A DNA stretch of 52,466 nt from CAZONU01 sp965370045 (GCA_965370045.1 CBDUSI010000014.1:1-52466), one strand, 5' to 3'. Shown: positions 41,268 through 50,502, numbered from the stretch's first letter. The notes: generated from the sequence alone by a model not told the origin. Numbers and translations: made by a program.

Positions 41268-42961
41268 TGGCTGCAAAAAAGAAGAAACCGGCCTTAAGGG
41301 CCAAATCGAAAGCGAAGCCCTCTCCCAAGAAGGAGCGGGTGCTGATCTACGACACCACTTTGCGGGACGGCGCGCAGAGCGAGGGCATCTCCTTTTCGCT
41401 GGAGGACAAGCTGGACATCGCCCGGCAGCTCGACGACCTGGGGGTCGCGTACATAGAGGGCGGCTGGCCGGGAAGCAACCCCAAGGACATGGCCTTCTTC
41501 AAGGCCGCGCCCGCGCTGGGCCTCGCCCGCGCCCGGATGACCGCCTTCGGCTCCACGCGCAAGGCCGGCTCGCGGGTGGCCTCCGACCCCAATATCCGCG
41601 CGCTGGTCGGCGCGGACACTCCGGTCGTCACCGTTTTCGGCAAGAGTTGGAAGCTCCACGTCACTGACGCGCTGAGGACCTCGCTGGCCGAGAACCTGCG
41701 CATGATCCGCGACTCGGTGCACTACCTCAAGTACCACGTCGACGAAGTGATCTACGACGCGGAGCACTTCTTCGACGGCTACCGCGCGGACCCCGACTAC
41801 GCCCTCAAGACGCTGGCCGCCGCCGCCGAGGCCGGCGCCGACTGGCTGGTGCTCTGCGACACCAACGGCGGGTCGCTGCCCGGGTTCGTCGCCGAGGCCA
41901 CTGAGCTGGTCATCGCCAAGTTGGGGCTGCCGGTGGGCATCCACTGTCACAACGACTCCGGGCTGGCCGTGGCCGGCACGGTCGCCGCGGTCGGCAGCGG
42001 GGCGCGCATGGTGCAGGGCACGATGAACGGCCTGGGCGAGCGCTGCGGCAATGCGGATCTCGTTACCGTGCTGCCGGTCCTGCAGTTCAAGATGGGGCTG
42101 GCCTGCCTGTCGGATGACAAGCTCTCCCGGCTCACCCGGGTGAGCCGTTACGTCGACGAGATCGCCAACCTGCACCCCAGCGACAACCAGCCCTTCGTGG
42201 GCCGCAGCGCCTTCGCCCACAAGGGCGGGGTGCACGTCTCGGCGGTCAGCCGCAACACCGCCACCTACGAGCACATCGACCCCGCGAAGGTCGGCAACGT
42301 CCGGCGCGTGCTGGTCAGCGAACTCTCCGGCAGGGGCAACGTCCTGGCCCTGGCCGGCGACCGCTACGACCTGGCCGCGCATCCCGAGCTCATGAAGCAG
42401 ATCGTCGAGCGCGTCCAGGAGCTCGAGAGCCAGGGCTACCAGTTCGAGGCCTCCGAGGCCAGTTTTGACTTACTGGTCCGCAAGGCCATGGGCGACTACC
42501 GGCCCTTCTTCAAGCTGCTGGGCTTCCGGGCCTCCAGCGACTACTCAGAGGAGGGCGTGGAGCGCACCGAGGCCACCGTCCGCCTGGAGGTCGACGGCCA
42601 CGTGGAGCACACCGCCAGCCAGGGCAACGGCCCGGTCAACGCCCTGGACGGCGCGCTGCGCAAGGCCCTGGGGCCGTTCTACCCGGAGCTGGCCGAAGTC
42701 CAGCTCATTGACTTCAAGGTCCGGGTAATAGACGCCAAGGATGCCACCGCCGCCTACGTGCGCGTCACCATTGAGAGCGCCGACAAGACTGAGCGCTGGA
42801 ACACCGTGGGGGTCAGCGAGAACATCATAGAGGCCAGCTGGAAGGCGCTGATAGACTCCATCGAGTACAAGCTGCTCAAGGAGCGCGTCCCGCGGAAGGC
42901 CAAGGGCCGCAAGAAGCCGCCGCGCTCGAAGAAGAAGGCGGCGACGAAGAGGAAACGGTAG
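41267..42961 (+). CDS. cimA: (R)-citramalate synthase (CimA-type)
   Basis: The protein has 564 residues. Its ATG shares a base with the lysC stop (TAATG). 'VLIYDTTLRDGAQSEGISFS' and 'LGVAYIEGGWPGSNPKDMAF' are CimA-type; leuA proteins differ at 'GWPGSNPKD'. Other marks are 'LVLCDTNGGSLPGFVAEATE', 'GLPVGIHCHNDSGLAVAGTV' and 'HKGGVHVSAVSRNTATYEHI'. A LeuA-type dimerisation/regulatory domain covers the last ~140 residues. The N-terminus (AAKKKKPALRAKSKAKPSPK) and C-terminus (RKAKGRKKPPRSKKK, KRKR) are both strongly basic. It condenses pyruvate with acetyl-CoA, giving threonine-independent 2-oxobutyrate for isoleucine. Confidence 0.93.
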   Translation: MAAKKKKPALRAKSKAKPSPKKERVLIYDTTLRDGAQSEGISFSLEDKLDIARQLDDLGVAYIEGGWPGSNPKDMAFFKAAPALGLARARMTAFGSTRKAGSRVASDPNIRALVGADTPVVTVFGKSWKLHVTDALRTSLAENLRMIRDSVHYLKYHVDEVIYDAEHFFDGYRADPDYALKTLAAAAEAGADWLVLCDTNGGSLPGFVAEATELVIAKLGLPVGIHCHNDSGLAVAGTVAAVGSGARMVQGTMNGLGERCGNADLVTVLPVLQFKMGLACLSDDKLSRLTRVSRYVDEIANLHPSDNQPFVGRSAFAHKGGVHVSAVSRNTATYEHIDPAKVGNVRRVLVSELSGRGNVLALAGDRYDLAAHPELMKQIVERVQELESQGYQFEASEASFDLLVRKAMGDYRPFFKLLGFRASSDYSEEGVERTEATVRLEVDGHVEHTASQGNGPVNALDGALRKALGPFYPELAEVQLIDFKVRVIDAKDATAAYVRVTIESADKTERWNTVGVSENIIEASWKALIDSIEYKLLKERVPRKAKGRKKPPRSKKKAATKRKR

Positions 42962-42992
42962 CGTCCGGCAACCGGGACGTCCGGGAGAAGCC

Positions 42993-45704
42993 ATGCCCAA
43001 GAAGAAGCCACAGGAACTGGCCACCCGCTACGACCCGGGGGACGTCGAGGCGCGGATATACAAGGCCTGGGAGAAGGAGGACTGCTTCGCCTCCTCCCCG
43101 GAGGAGGACCGCAAGGCCTACTGCGTGGTCATTCCCCCGCCCAACGTCACCGGCGCGCTGCACGTGGGCCACGCGCTCAACAGCACCGTGCAGGACATCC
43201 TGGTCCGCGCGCGGCGCATGCAGGGCCGCAACACGCTGTGGCTGCCGGGCACCGACCACGCGGGCATCGCCACCCAGAACGTGGTCGAGAAACAGCTGGC
43301 CAAGGAGGGCACCAACCGCGAAGAGCTCGGCCGCGAGAAGTTTCTGAAACGCGTCTGGAAGTGGAAGGACGAGTACGGCGACCGCATCCTCGGCCAGCTC
43401 CGGCGCCTGGGCTGCTCCTGCGACTGGTCGAAGCTGCGCTTCACCATGGACGAGGGCCTGGCCAAGGCGGTCAGCGAGGCCTTCTGCCGGCTGTTCGAGA
43501 AGGGGCTGATCTACCGCGGGCACTACCTGGTCAACTGGTGCCCGCGCTGCCGCACCGCGCTGGCCGACATTGAGGTCAAGGCCCAGGAGACCGAGGGCTG
43601 GCTCTGGCACATCCGCTATCCCTCAGTCGACGGGCGCTTCTCGGTCACGGTGGCCACCACCCGCCCGGAGACCATGCTGGGCGACACCGCCGTGGCCGTC
43701 AACCCGGAGGACGAGCGCTACGAGGAGATGGTCGGCAAGAAGCTGCGCCTGCCGCTCGTCGACCGCGAGATCCCGGTGATCGCCGACGAGGCCGTGGACA
43801 TGGGCTTCGGCACCGGGGCGGTCAAGGTCACCCCCGCGCACGACCCCAACGACTTCGAGATCGGGAACCGCCACGATCTGGAGCGCATCTCGATCATGGA
43901 CGAGGACGCCAGGATCACCGCCGCGGGCGGGCCCTACGCGGGGATGGAACGTCTGTCGGCCCGCGAGAAGGTGCTCGACGATCTCAAGGCGGCCGGACTT
44001 CTGGAGAAGACCGAACCGCACCAGCACGCGGTGGGCCACTGCTACCGCTGCCAGGCGGTGGTCGAGCCCTTCCTCAGCGACCAGTGGTTCGTGAAGATGA
44101 AGCCCCTGGCCGCCGCGGCCATCGAGGCCACCGAAAGCGGCCGCGTCAAGTTCCACCCGGCCCGCTGGGAGAAGGTCTACCTCTCCTGGCTCAATAACGT
44201 GCGCGACTGGTGCATCTCCCGGCAAATCTGGTGGGGCCACCGCATTCCGGTCTGGTACTGCCAGAGCTGCGAGAACGTGATGGCCGCGCGCACCGCGCCC
44301 GAGAAGTGCGACCGCTGCGGGGCGGACGAGCTGGAGCAGGACGAGGACGTCCTGGACACCTGGTTCAGCTCCTCGCTGTGGCCGTTCTCGACGCTGGGCT
44401 GGCCCGAGGAGACCGAGGACCTCGAGTACTACTACCCGACGGACGCCCTGGTGACCGACCGGGGCATCATCTACTTCTGGGTGGCCCGCATGGTGATGAT
44501 GGGCCAGGAGCTGATGAAGAACGTTCCCTTCCGGGACGTGTGCATCCACGGCACGGTGCTCGACGACATCGGCCGCAAGATGTCCAAGAGTCTGGGCAAC
44601 GGCATCGACCCGCTGGAGATGATCGAGCAGTACGGCGCCGACGCGGTCAGGTTCAGCCTGATGGTGCTGACCACAGAGGGCCAGGACGTCAAGCTCAGCC
44701 CCAGCAAGTTCGAGATGGGCCGCAACTTCGCCAACAAGGTCTGGAACGCCAGCCGCTTCGTGCTCATGAACGTGGAGGGCCTGGAGGCCCCCGAAGCGCC
44801 CCTGAGCGACGAGAACCTGGACGTCAGCGACCACTGGATACTCTCGCGTCTGGAGCGGGCCATCGAGCGGACCACGCTGGCCATCGGCGCCTTCCGCTTC
44901 AACGACGCCGCCCAGGCCAGCTACGACTTCGTGTGGCGCGACCTCTGCGACTGGTACGTGGAACTGGCCAAGAGCCGCCTGCGCGTCGCCGAGGATGGCG
45001 GCGACACGCTGCTGGCCACCAACGTCAGGCGCATGCTGGCCTACCTGCTGGACCGCGCGCTGCGCCTCCTGCACCCCCTGACCCCCTTCATCACCGAGGA
45101 ACTCTGGACCCACCTGGGCCGGGCCGCGCCCGACCGGGAGTGCTTCTCGCTGGCCGCCGCGCCGGAGGGCGAGCGCCTGGTGGGGGCCGCCTGGCCGCAG
45201 CCGACCGAGGGGCGCCGCGACGAGGCGCTGGAGACCGAGTTCTCCCTGATGCAGGACATCGTCCGCGAGGTGCGCTCCGTGCGCCAGAAGCAGGGCGTGC
45301 CGCTCAAGGAGAAGGTCGAGCTGGTCCTGGTCCCGGAGACGGAAGCCAAGCTGCCCGATCTCGGCCCGCACCTGGCGCTCATCGCCGAGATGGCCGGCAC
45401 TGAGTTACCAGTCATCAAGCCGGACCTGGACGAGAAACCCGCCGGCTTCGCCAGCGCGGTCCTGACCGGCCTGAAGATATTCATGGGCCTCGGCGCGCAC
45501 CACGACGCCGGCGCCGAGCGCGAGCGCCTCGAACACCTCCTCGGCAAAGAGGAGGACCACCTCCGCCGCAGCGAGGCGCGACTGGGCAACGAGGCCTTCC
45601 TCAAGAAGGCCCCCGGGCACCTGGTCGAGAACTACCGGGCCCGTCGCCGGGAGATCGTCGGGCGCATCGCGGGCATCAAGAAGTCGCTGGAAGGCCTGGA
45701 GTAA
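42993..45704 (+). CDS. valS: Valyl-tRNA synthetase
   Basis: The protein has 903 residues, the normal length. The class I HIGH motif is in 'PPPNVTGALHVGHALN' (about 49-64) and the KMSKS motif in 'GRKMSKSLGNGIDPLEM'. 'TTRPETMLGDTAVAVNPEDE' marks the editing domain and 'WCISRQIWWGHRIPVWYC' follows it. A zinc-like CxxC pair occurs in 'CQSCENV...CDRCGAD'. A coiled-coil C-terminal arm (about 835-903: 'LEHLLGKEEDHLRRSEARLG') is specific to ValRS. It lies 31 nt after cimA in the same direction, so it is likely cotranscribed with Ile-precursor genes. No T-box leader was found. Confidence 0.97.
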   Translation: MPKKKPQELATRYDPGDVEARIYKAWEKEDCFASSPEEDRKAYCVVIPPPNVTGALHVGHALNSTVQDILVRARRMQGRNTLWLPGTDHAGIATQNVVEKQLAKEGTNREELGREKFLKRVWKWKDEYGDRILGQLRRLGCSCDWSKLRFTMDEGLAKAVSEAFCRLFEKGLIYRGHYLVNWCPRCRTALADIEVKAQETEGWLWHIRYPSVDGRFSVTVATTRPETMLGDTAVAVNPEDERYEEMVGKKLRLPLVDREIPVIADEAVDMGFGTGAVKVTPAHDPNDFEIGNRHDLERISIMDEDARITAAGGPYAGMERLSAREKVLDDLKAAGLLEKTEPHQHAVGHCYRCQAVVEPFLSDQWFVKMKPLAAAAIEATESGRVKFHPARWEKVYLSWLNNVRDWCISRQIWWGHRIPVWYCQSCENVMAARTAPEKCDRCGADELEQDEDVLDTWFSSSLWPFSTLGWPEETEDLEYYYPTDALVTDRGIIYFWVARMVMMGQELMKNVPFRDVCIHGTVLDDIGRKMSKSLGNGIDPLEMIEQYGADAVRFSLMVLTTEGQDVKLSPSKFEMGRNFANKVWNASRFVLMNVEGLEAPEAPLSDENLDVSDHWILSRLERAIERTTLAIGAFRFNDAAQASYDFVWRDLCDWYVELAKSRLRVAEDGGDTLLATNVRRMLAYLLDRALRLLHPLTPFITEELWTHLGRAAPDRECFSLAAAPEGERLVGAAWPQPTEGRRDEALETEFSLMQDIVREVRSVRQKQGVPLKEKVELVLVPETEAKLPDLGPHLALIAEMAGTELPVIKPDLDEKPAGFASAVLTGLKIFMGLGAHHDAGAERERLEHLLGKEEDHLRRSEARLGNEAFLKKAPGHLVENYRARRREIVGRIAGIKKSLEGLE

Positions 45705-45725
45705 GTTCGGGGGACGGAGGTCAGC

Positions 45726-46110
45726 ATGTACGTTACGAGGGCCGGCGAGATGCCCGCCCAGAAGCTGGACCTGGGCGGCGCGGCGGGCAGCAGCATCAAG
45801 TGGCTGATCGGCCCGGCCGAAGACGCCAATAACTTTTCCATGCGCCTGGTGACCGTGGCCCCCGGGGGGCGCACCCCGGACCACGCCCACGACTGGGAGC
45901 ACCAGTGGTACGTGCTCTCGGGAAGCGCCGAGGCCGTGGACGCCGACGGCGGGCGTCACGCGCTGGAGCCCGGCTCGGTGGTCTACATCCCCGAGGACGA
46001 GCGTCATAATATTCAGAACACGGGGGGGCGAGCCCCTGGAGCTCATCTGCATGATCAAGTGCACGCCGGAGAGCGCTCCGGGATATCAGCCGCCGACGAG
46101 CTGCGGTTAG
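45726..46110 (+). CDS. Small cupin protein, interrupted by an apparent +1 frameshift in a G7 run
   Basis: It would be about 127 residues if the run GGGGGGG at 46022-46028 held six G. The single-domain cupin has metal-binding motif 1 'PDHAHDWEHQWYVLSG' and motif 2 'PGSVVYIPEDERHNIQNTGG'. As sequenced, the frame then changes into unrelated residues that overlap the next gene. Dropping one G restores 'EPLELICMIKC' and a stop at 46108-46110, a normal cupin ending. An assembly or sequencing error is most likely; a real frameshift or programmed slippage is possible. It starts 21 nt after valS with GGGGGACGG as ribosome site. Confidence 0.75.
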
Positions 46111-46143
46111 CTCCGCGCTTCAAATCCCTTCCGGGGGAGCCAC

Positions 46144-46731
46144 ATGACCCGCGCCGACCGGTTCTTCCAGGTCCTGCTCATTGCCTCCACGTTCTGCCTC
46201 TCCTGGCTGCTCTTCATGGCCGTCCACGAGTTGGGCCACGTCCTGGGCGCGCTGACCACTGGCGCCGAAGTAGAGCGCGTAATCCTCGGGCCGCTGTCTA
46301 TATCCGAAACTGTCCTGGGCGAGAACCCGCATCCCCTGGTCGTCGTCTGGGCCGGGCCGGTACTCGGCTCACTCCTGCCCCTGGCGCTCTGGGGGCTTTT
46401 GCAGCTCCTGAAGTGCTCGCGTGCGTACCTGGCGCGCTTTCTTGCCGCGTTCTGTCTCGTCGCCAACGGCGCGTACATCGGCGCGGATGCCTTCTATCAG
46501 AATGGCGATGGATGGGTGATGGCGTTCTACGGGACGCCGGTGTGGGTCATGGTGCTTTTCGGCATAGCCGCCTTCGTCCCCGGCTTCTGGCTCTGGCACC
46601 GGCAGGGCAAGTTCTTCGGAATGGGGGAGGCCCGCGGCCGGGTTAGTCGCGCCGACGCGGTGGCGGTTTTCATAGCATTGGTCGTCACCGTTGCCGCCGA
46701 GTTGGCCTTCTTGCAGCGCTCCCTTGATTAA
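46144..46731 (+). CDS. M50-like integral membrane metalloprotease-fold protein
   Basis: The protein has 195 residues. The first TM helix carries 'LLFMAVHELGHVLGALTTGA', an HExxH zinc motif inside the membrane as in site-2 proteases. 'HPLVVVWAGPVLGSLLPLAL' could be the second conserved segment (N/D-PG usually; here AGPV). 'GAYIGADAFYQNGDGWVMAF' contains Asp residues that could be the third zinc ligand. Five or six TM helices are predicted and there is no PDZ domain. Many such short proteins have no known substrate. It starts 33 nt after the cupin with GGGGGAG upstream. Confidence 0.65.
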   Translation: MTRADRFFQVLLIASTFCLSWLLFMAVHELGHVLGALTTGAEVERVILGPLSISETVLGENPHPLVVVWAGPVLGSLLPLALWGLLQLLKCSRAYLARFLAAFCLVANGAYIGADAFYQNGDGWVMAFYGTPVWVMVLFGIAAFVPGFWLWHRQGKFFGMGEARGRVSRADAVAVFIALVVTVAAELAFLQRSLD

Positions 46732-46752
46732 CGCGCCGCACGCCCCTAGAAT
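46724..46752 (+). promoter_or_regulatory. Promoter of serS
   Basis: TTGATT (46724-46729), a 17-nt spacer and TAGAAT (46747-46752). The -35 box overlaps the last codons of the M50-like gene. The leader is short, about 25 nt. Confidence 0.7.
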
Positions 46753-46782
46753 CCCCTCGCGCACGAACGGAAAGGAAGGCAG

Positions 46783-48057
46783 ATGCTCTCTCTGGAGTTC
46801 ATCCGCGAGAACCCCGACCTCGTCAGGAAAGCTGCCGAGGAGAAGGGCGACCCGGTCGACGTGGACCGGGTATTGGAGTTGGACGCCCAGCGCCGCAAGG
46901 CGCTCACGGAAGTCGAGGCGCTCAAGGCCGAGCGCAACGCCGGCAGCAAGCAAGTCGGCGCGCTGATGAAGTCCGACCGTGGGGCCGCCGAGAAGCTCAA
47001 GGCCCGCATGAAGGAGCTCGGGGACCGGATCAAGGACGTGGAAACCGGCCTCGGCGAAGTCCAGGCCGAACTCGACGCGCTGCTCCTGGCCGTCCCCAAC
47101 GTCCCCGACGAAGCCAGCCCCCAGGGCCGGACCGAGGCCGATAACGTCGAGTTGCGCACCTGGGGCCAGAAGCCCGCCTTCGACTTCGGGCCGGCGCCCC
47201 ACTGGGAGCTGGGCGAGAAGCTGGGGATTCTCGACTTCAAGCGCGCCGCGAAGATATCCGGCAGCGGCTTCGCCGTCCTGCGCGGCGGCGCGGCGCGGCT
47301 GGAGCGCGCGCTGGTCAGCTACATGCTGGACCTGGCGCGCGAGGCCGGCTACACCGAGGTCTTCGCGCCTTATCTGGTCAACCGCAAGGCCATGACCGGC
47401 ACCGGGCAGATCCCCAAGCTCGAAGACGACATGTACCACCTGGACCGCGAGGACTACTTCCTGGTGCCCACCGCGGAGGTCTCGGTCACCAACATGCACG
47501 CCGGCGAGACCTTCGGGGCCGCTCAATTGCCAATGAAGTACTGCTGCTACTCGGCGTGCTTCCGGCGGGAAGCGGGCAGCTACGGCAAGGACACTCGTGG
47601 CATGGTTCGCGTACACCAGTTCAACAAGGTCGAGCTGCTGAAGTTCGCGACGCCCGAGACCAGCGCCGCCGAGCACGAGTCGCTGCTGGCCGACGCCGAG
47701 CGCGTCCTCCAGGGACTGGGGCTGCATTACCGCGTGAGCGAGCTCTGCCGCGGGGAGTTGTCCTTCGCCGGCGCGCGCTGCTTCGACCTGGAGGTCTGGG
47801 CCCCGGGGATGGGCAAGTACCTGGAAGTCTCCAGCGTGTCGAACTTCCGGGACTTCCAGGCGCGACGGGCCAACATCCGCTATCGCGGGGGGCAGGACAA
47901 ACCGCAGTTCTGCCACACCCTGAACGGCTCGGGCACCGCGCTGCCCCGGCTGGTCGTGGCCCTCCTGGAGTCCGGCCAGGCGGCCGACGGCACGGTCCTC
48001 CTGCCCGAGGCGATCCGCCCCTACATGGGCGGCGTCGAGCGGCTGGAAGCCGAATAG
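46783..48057 (+). CDS. serS: Seryl-tRNA synthetase
   Basis: The protein has 424 residues. The N-terminal tRNA-binding helical hairpin (about 30-100: 'LDAQRRKALTEVEALKAERN', 'MKELGDRIKDVETGLGEVQA') is followed by the class II core: motif 2 'YSACFRREAGSYGKDTRGMV', 'RVHQFNKVELLKF', and motif 3 'HTLNGSGTALPRLVVALLES'. 'VPTAEVSVTNMHAGE' is the TxE motif binding serine. It charges tRNA-Ser and the UGA-decoding tRNA-Sec if present. It starts with an ATG after GGAAAGGAAGG. Confidence 0.97.
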   Translation: MLSLEFIRENPDLVRKAAEEKGDPVDVDRVLELDAQRRKALTEVEALKAERNAGSKQVGALMKSDRGAAEKLKARMKELGDRIKDVETGLGEVQAELDALLLAVPNVPDEASPQGRTEADNVELRTWGQKPAFDFGPAPHWELGEKLGILDFKRAAKISGSGFAVLRGGAARLERALVSYMLDLAREAGYTEVFAPYLVNRKAMTGTGQIPKLEDDMYHLDREDYFLVPTAEVSVTNMHAGETFGAAQLPMKYCCYSACFRREAGSYGKDTRGMVRVHQFNKVELLKFATPETSAAEHESLLADAERVLQGLGLHYRVSELCRGELSFAGARCFDLEVWAPGMGKYLEVSSVSNFRDFQARRANIRYRGGQDKPQFCHTLNGSGTALPRLVVALLESGQAADGTVLLPEAIRPYMGGVERLEAE

Positions 48058-48116
48058 AACCGGGGCCCGTTCCCGTCATCGTCTTCGGAAGCGGAGTGAT
48101 CTAGGAGGAAGACGCC

Positions 48117-50429
48117 TTGCCGACGCGCATTGTACTGCTCACAGCGGCTCTGCTTGCTTGTTTGTCCTGCCTGCCGGGCGCAACCGGCGCACTCGCCGGG
48201 GAGATCGCGACGCTCACCGTCCAGGAGCAGGTCGGCGCGCCGCGCCGCGACGAGCCGGTGCGCATGGGGATCCCGCTGCCCAAGGGGCTCGTCAAGAACG
48301 TCAACGAGTTGGCCCTCCTCGACGCCGGCGGCCGGCCGGTGCCCTGCCAGTTCAAGGCCGTGGCCACGTGGTTGGAGGACAAGTCCCTGCGCTGGGTGCA
48401 CGTGATCTTCCGCGCGGCGGTGCCGGCCAAGGGCAAGGCGCTCTTCAAGCTGGTGGAGGGCAAGGCCGCGGTCACCGCCGGCAAGATGAAGATCTCCGGC
48501 TCCGGTGCGGCGGTCACCGTGGAGAACGGCGTTCTCCGGCTGGTGATCAAGGGCCCGGGTTTCAACGGCATCGACTCCGCCTGGTTCGACCCCGCCGGCA
48601 AGTTCGGCGCCGATACCCAGGTGATCAAGTCGCACGCCGAGGGCTTCGTGGCCACTATCGGCGGCAAGACCTACAAGGCGGCCGCGGACTCCAAGGTCAG
48701 CGTCGAGGAGCAGGGCACCGAGGGCGCGGTGATCAAGGTCACCGGCAAGCTGGTCTCCGGCGGAGACGGCCCCTTCACCTACACCTGCTACATCCACGTC
48801 TTCCAGGCCTCCCCCGAGGTGCGGATGACCTTCGCCTACACCAACACCCAGGGCGCCAAGCCCGCCGACTTCGTCAAGATGCAGGACCTCTCCCTGGTGC
48901 TGCCCACCACCGCAACCGGCGGAACGGCCAAGGTCGGCGGGGAGGGCAAGGTCTTCTCCGGCAAGAGCGCCAAGATCGTCGCGGTGGACTCGGACACCTG
49001 CGACATCTTTATCGCCGGGCAGAAGACCGGCAGCGCCAAGGGCAAGAGCACCAAACCCTTCACCACCGGCTGGGCGGCGCTCTCCTCCGGGCGCAAGGGC
49101 CTGGCCGCCGGGGTGCGCTGGTTCTGGCAGATGCACCCCAAGGCGGTCGAGGCCGCCGCCGACGGCAAGCTGCGCGTGGCGCTCTTCGCGAGAGAGGTCA
49201 AGAAGCCCCTGGACGTCTACATGGGCCAGGGCCGCACGCACTACGTGACGCTGCTCTTCGGCGCCGGCCGCACCGACGCCGCGCTCCTGGAGTTCTTCTC
49301 CGGCCGGCAGATGCCGCTGCGCGCGGCATGCACCCCCAAGTACTACTGCCGGGTAAGCCAGGCCTTCGGACCCATCGTCGACTCCGATCCGGCGCTCTTC
49401 CCCGCGGAACTGGCCGCCGCGCTCAAGCAGTACGACGGCGCCCTCAAGTCCTCGATCAAGTTAATCGAGGCCAAGATCGACGGCCACACCTACGGCGGCG
49501 TCAGGATGGACAGCTACGGCTACTACCCCTGGGGCGACGTCTTCCACTGGGCCGAGGCCAGCGGCGTCAAGGACCCCTGGAACATCCAATGGGAGTCGAA
49601 CTACTACGACTATCCCTGGGCGTGCCTGCTGCAGTTCGCGCGGACCGGAGACCTCGAATACCTGGACATCGGCGACCGCCACGGCCTGCACCTCGCCGAC
49701 GTATTCATGTGCAAGTGGCACCCCAAGGAGCACCTGCGGGGCGCCTGCCGCTACTCCCCGCCGGCCAACCACGTGGGCATGGCCCAAGACTACAAGAACC
49801 CCAAGCCCTACGTCTCGGTGGAGTTCAACCACCACAAGGCGCTCAGCATCCTGACCCGCTACCTGCTGCTCGGTGACCTGCGGGCCCGCGACGACTTCAT
49901 GCTGGCGCTCAACAACGCGACCCTCAACCGGGAGGGCTCCTGGCGGCAGTGCCGCGGTCCCGGGGCCAAGCTGTGGACCCTTACAGAAGGATATCGCCTG
50001 ACCGGCGACGCGGCGGTCATGAAGATGACGAAGAACACCGCCGCCGCGGGACGCAGGCACCTGGGCAAGCGCGGCGGCAAGAGCTTCGGCCACAGCAAGG
50101 GCCAGTTCATGTACGGCCACGCCACCGAGGGACTGATCCGCTACTGGTGGATATCCAGGGACCAGGCCGCCATCGAGACGGTCAAGGGCATGAACGACTG
50201 GCTGCTCGAAGCCAACAAGCTGCGCGCCGCCGGCAAGAACACGGCCATGTCCATGGCCTTCCTCTGGCGCCAGACCGGCGAGCAGAAGTACCGCGACGCC
50301 GCCGTCGGTCTGCTCCGCAAGTCCGGCCGCAAGAACCGGCCCAAGTCGTTCGGGCAGGAGTACCGTTCCACCGCCTACGCCTGGTACTTCCTCTCCAAGC
50401 TGGGCGAGACGAAGAAGAAGAAACCGTAG
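48117..50429 (+). CDS. Secreted RIFT-barrel protein related to exo-rhamnogalacturonan lyases (PcRGLX/YetA-like, PL26-type)
   Basis: The protein has 770 residues. The start is TTG at 48117, placed 7 nt after AGGAGGA; no ATG or GTG fits. A signal peptide (IVLLTAALLACLSCLPGATG) is followed by an N-terminal beta barrel with 'GAPRRDEPVRMGIPLPKGLV' and 'VPCQFKAVATWLEDKSLRWV', the opening of PcRGLX/YetA-like proteins. A middle beta-sandwich (about 230-400) precedes an (alpha/alpha) toroid: 'WESNYYDYPWACLLQFARTG', 'DIGDRHGLHLADVFMCKWHP', 'HATEGLIRYWWIS'. It is probably an exported polysaccharide lyase or related degrader of plant or algal pectin-like glycans. It begins 59 nt after serS and ends in a strong terminator. 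Confidence 0.78.
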   Translation: MPTRIVLLTAALLACLSCLPGATGALAGEIATLTVQEQVGAPRRDEPVRMGIPLPKGLVKNVNELALLDAGGRPVPCQFKAVATWLEDKSLRWVHVIFRAAVPAKGKALFKLVEGKAAVTAGKMKISGSGAAVTVENGVLRLVIKGPGFNGIDSAWFDPAGKFGADTQVIKSHAEGFVATIGGKTYKAAADSKVSVEEQGTEGAVIKVTGKLVSGGDGPFTYTCYIHVFQASPEVRMTFAYTNTQGAKPADFVKMQDLSLVLPTTATGGTAKVGGEGKVFSGKSAKIVAVDSDTCDIFIAGQKTGSAKGKSTKPFTTGWAALSSGRKGLAAGVRWFWQMHPKAVEAAADGKLRVALFAREVKKPLDVYMGQGRTHYVTLLFGAGRTDAALLEFFSGRQMPLRAACTPKYYCRVSQAFGPIVDSDPALFPAELAAALKQYDGALKSSIKLIEAKIDGHTYGGVRMDSYGYYPWGDVFHWAEASGVKDPWNIQWESNYYDYPWACLLQFARTGDLEYLDIGDRHGLHLADVFMCKWHPKEHLRGACRYSPPANHVGMAQDYKNPKPYVSVEFNHHKALSILTRYLLLGDLRARDDFMLALNNATLNREGSWRQCRGPGAKLWTLTEGYRLTGDAAVMKMTKNTAAAGRRHLGKRGGKSFGHSKGQFMYGHATEGLIRYWWISRDQAAIETVKGMNDWLLEANKLRAAGKNTAMSMAFLWRQTGEQKYRDAAVGLLRKSGRKNRPKSFGQEYRSTAYAWYFLSKLGETKKKKP

Positions 50430-50454
50430 CAGCCCGTACCCATAAACGTACCTC

Positions 50455-50480
50455 GGCGGGGCCTTGGGGCCCCGCCTTTT
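50455..50480 (+). terminator. Rho-independent terminator
   Basis: GGCGGGGCC (50455-50463), loop TTGG, GGCCCCGCC (50468-50476), then TTTT. It ends the lyase-like gene and separates it from the converging signalling gene. Confidence 0.9.
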
Positions 50481-50502
50481 CATTGTCTCGATTCCGGTCC
50501 GG

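Noticed and set aside
46111..46646. Cupin fused to a long C-terminal extension
   Set aside because: The extension is in the shadow frame of the M50-like gene and arises from a one-base shift in a G7 run.
46753..46782. T-box or other tRNA-sensing leader for serS (and valS)
   Set aside because: The serS leader is only about 25 nt, and the cimA-valS gap is 31 nt without a T-box sequence.
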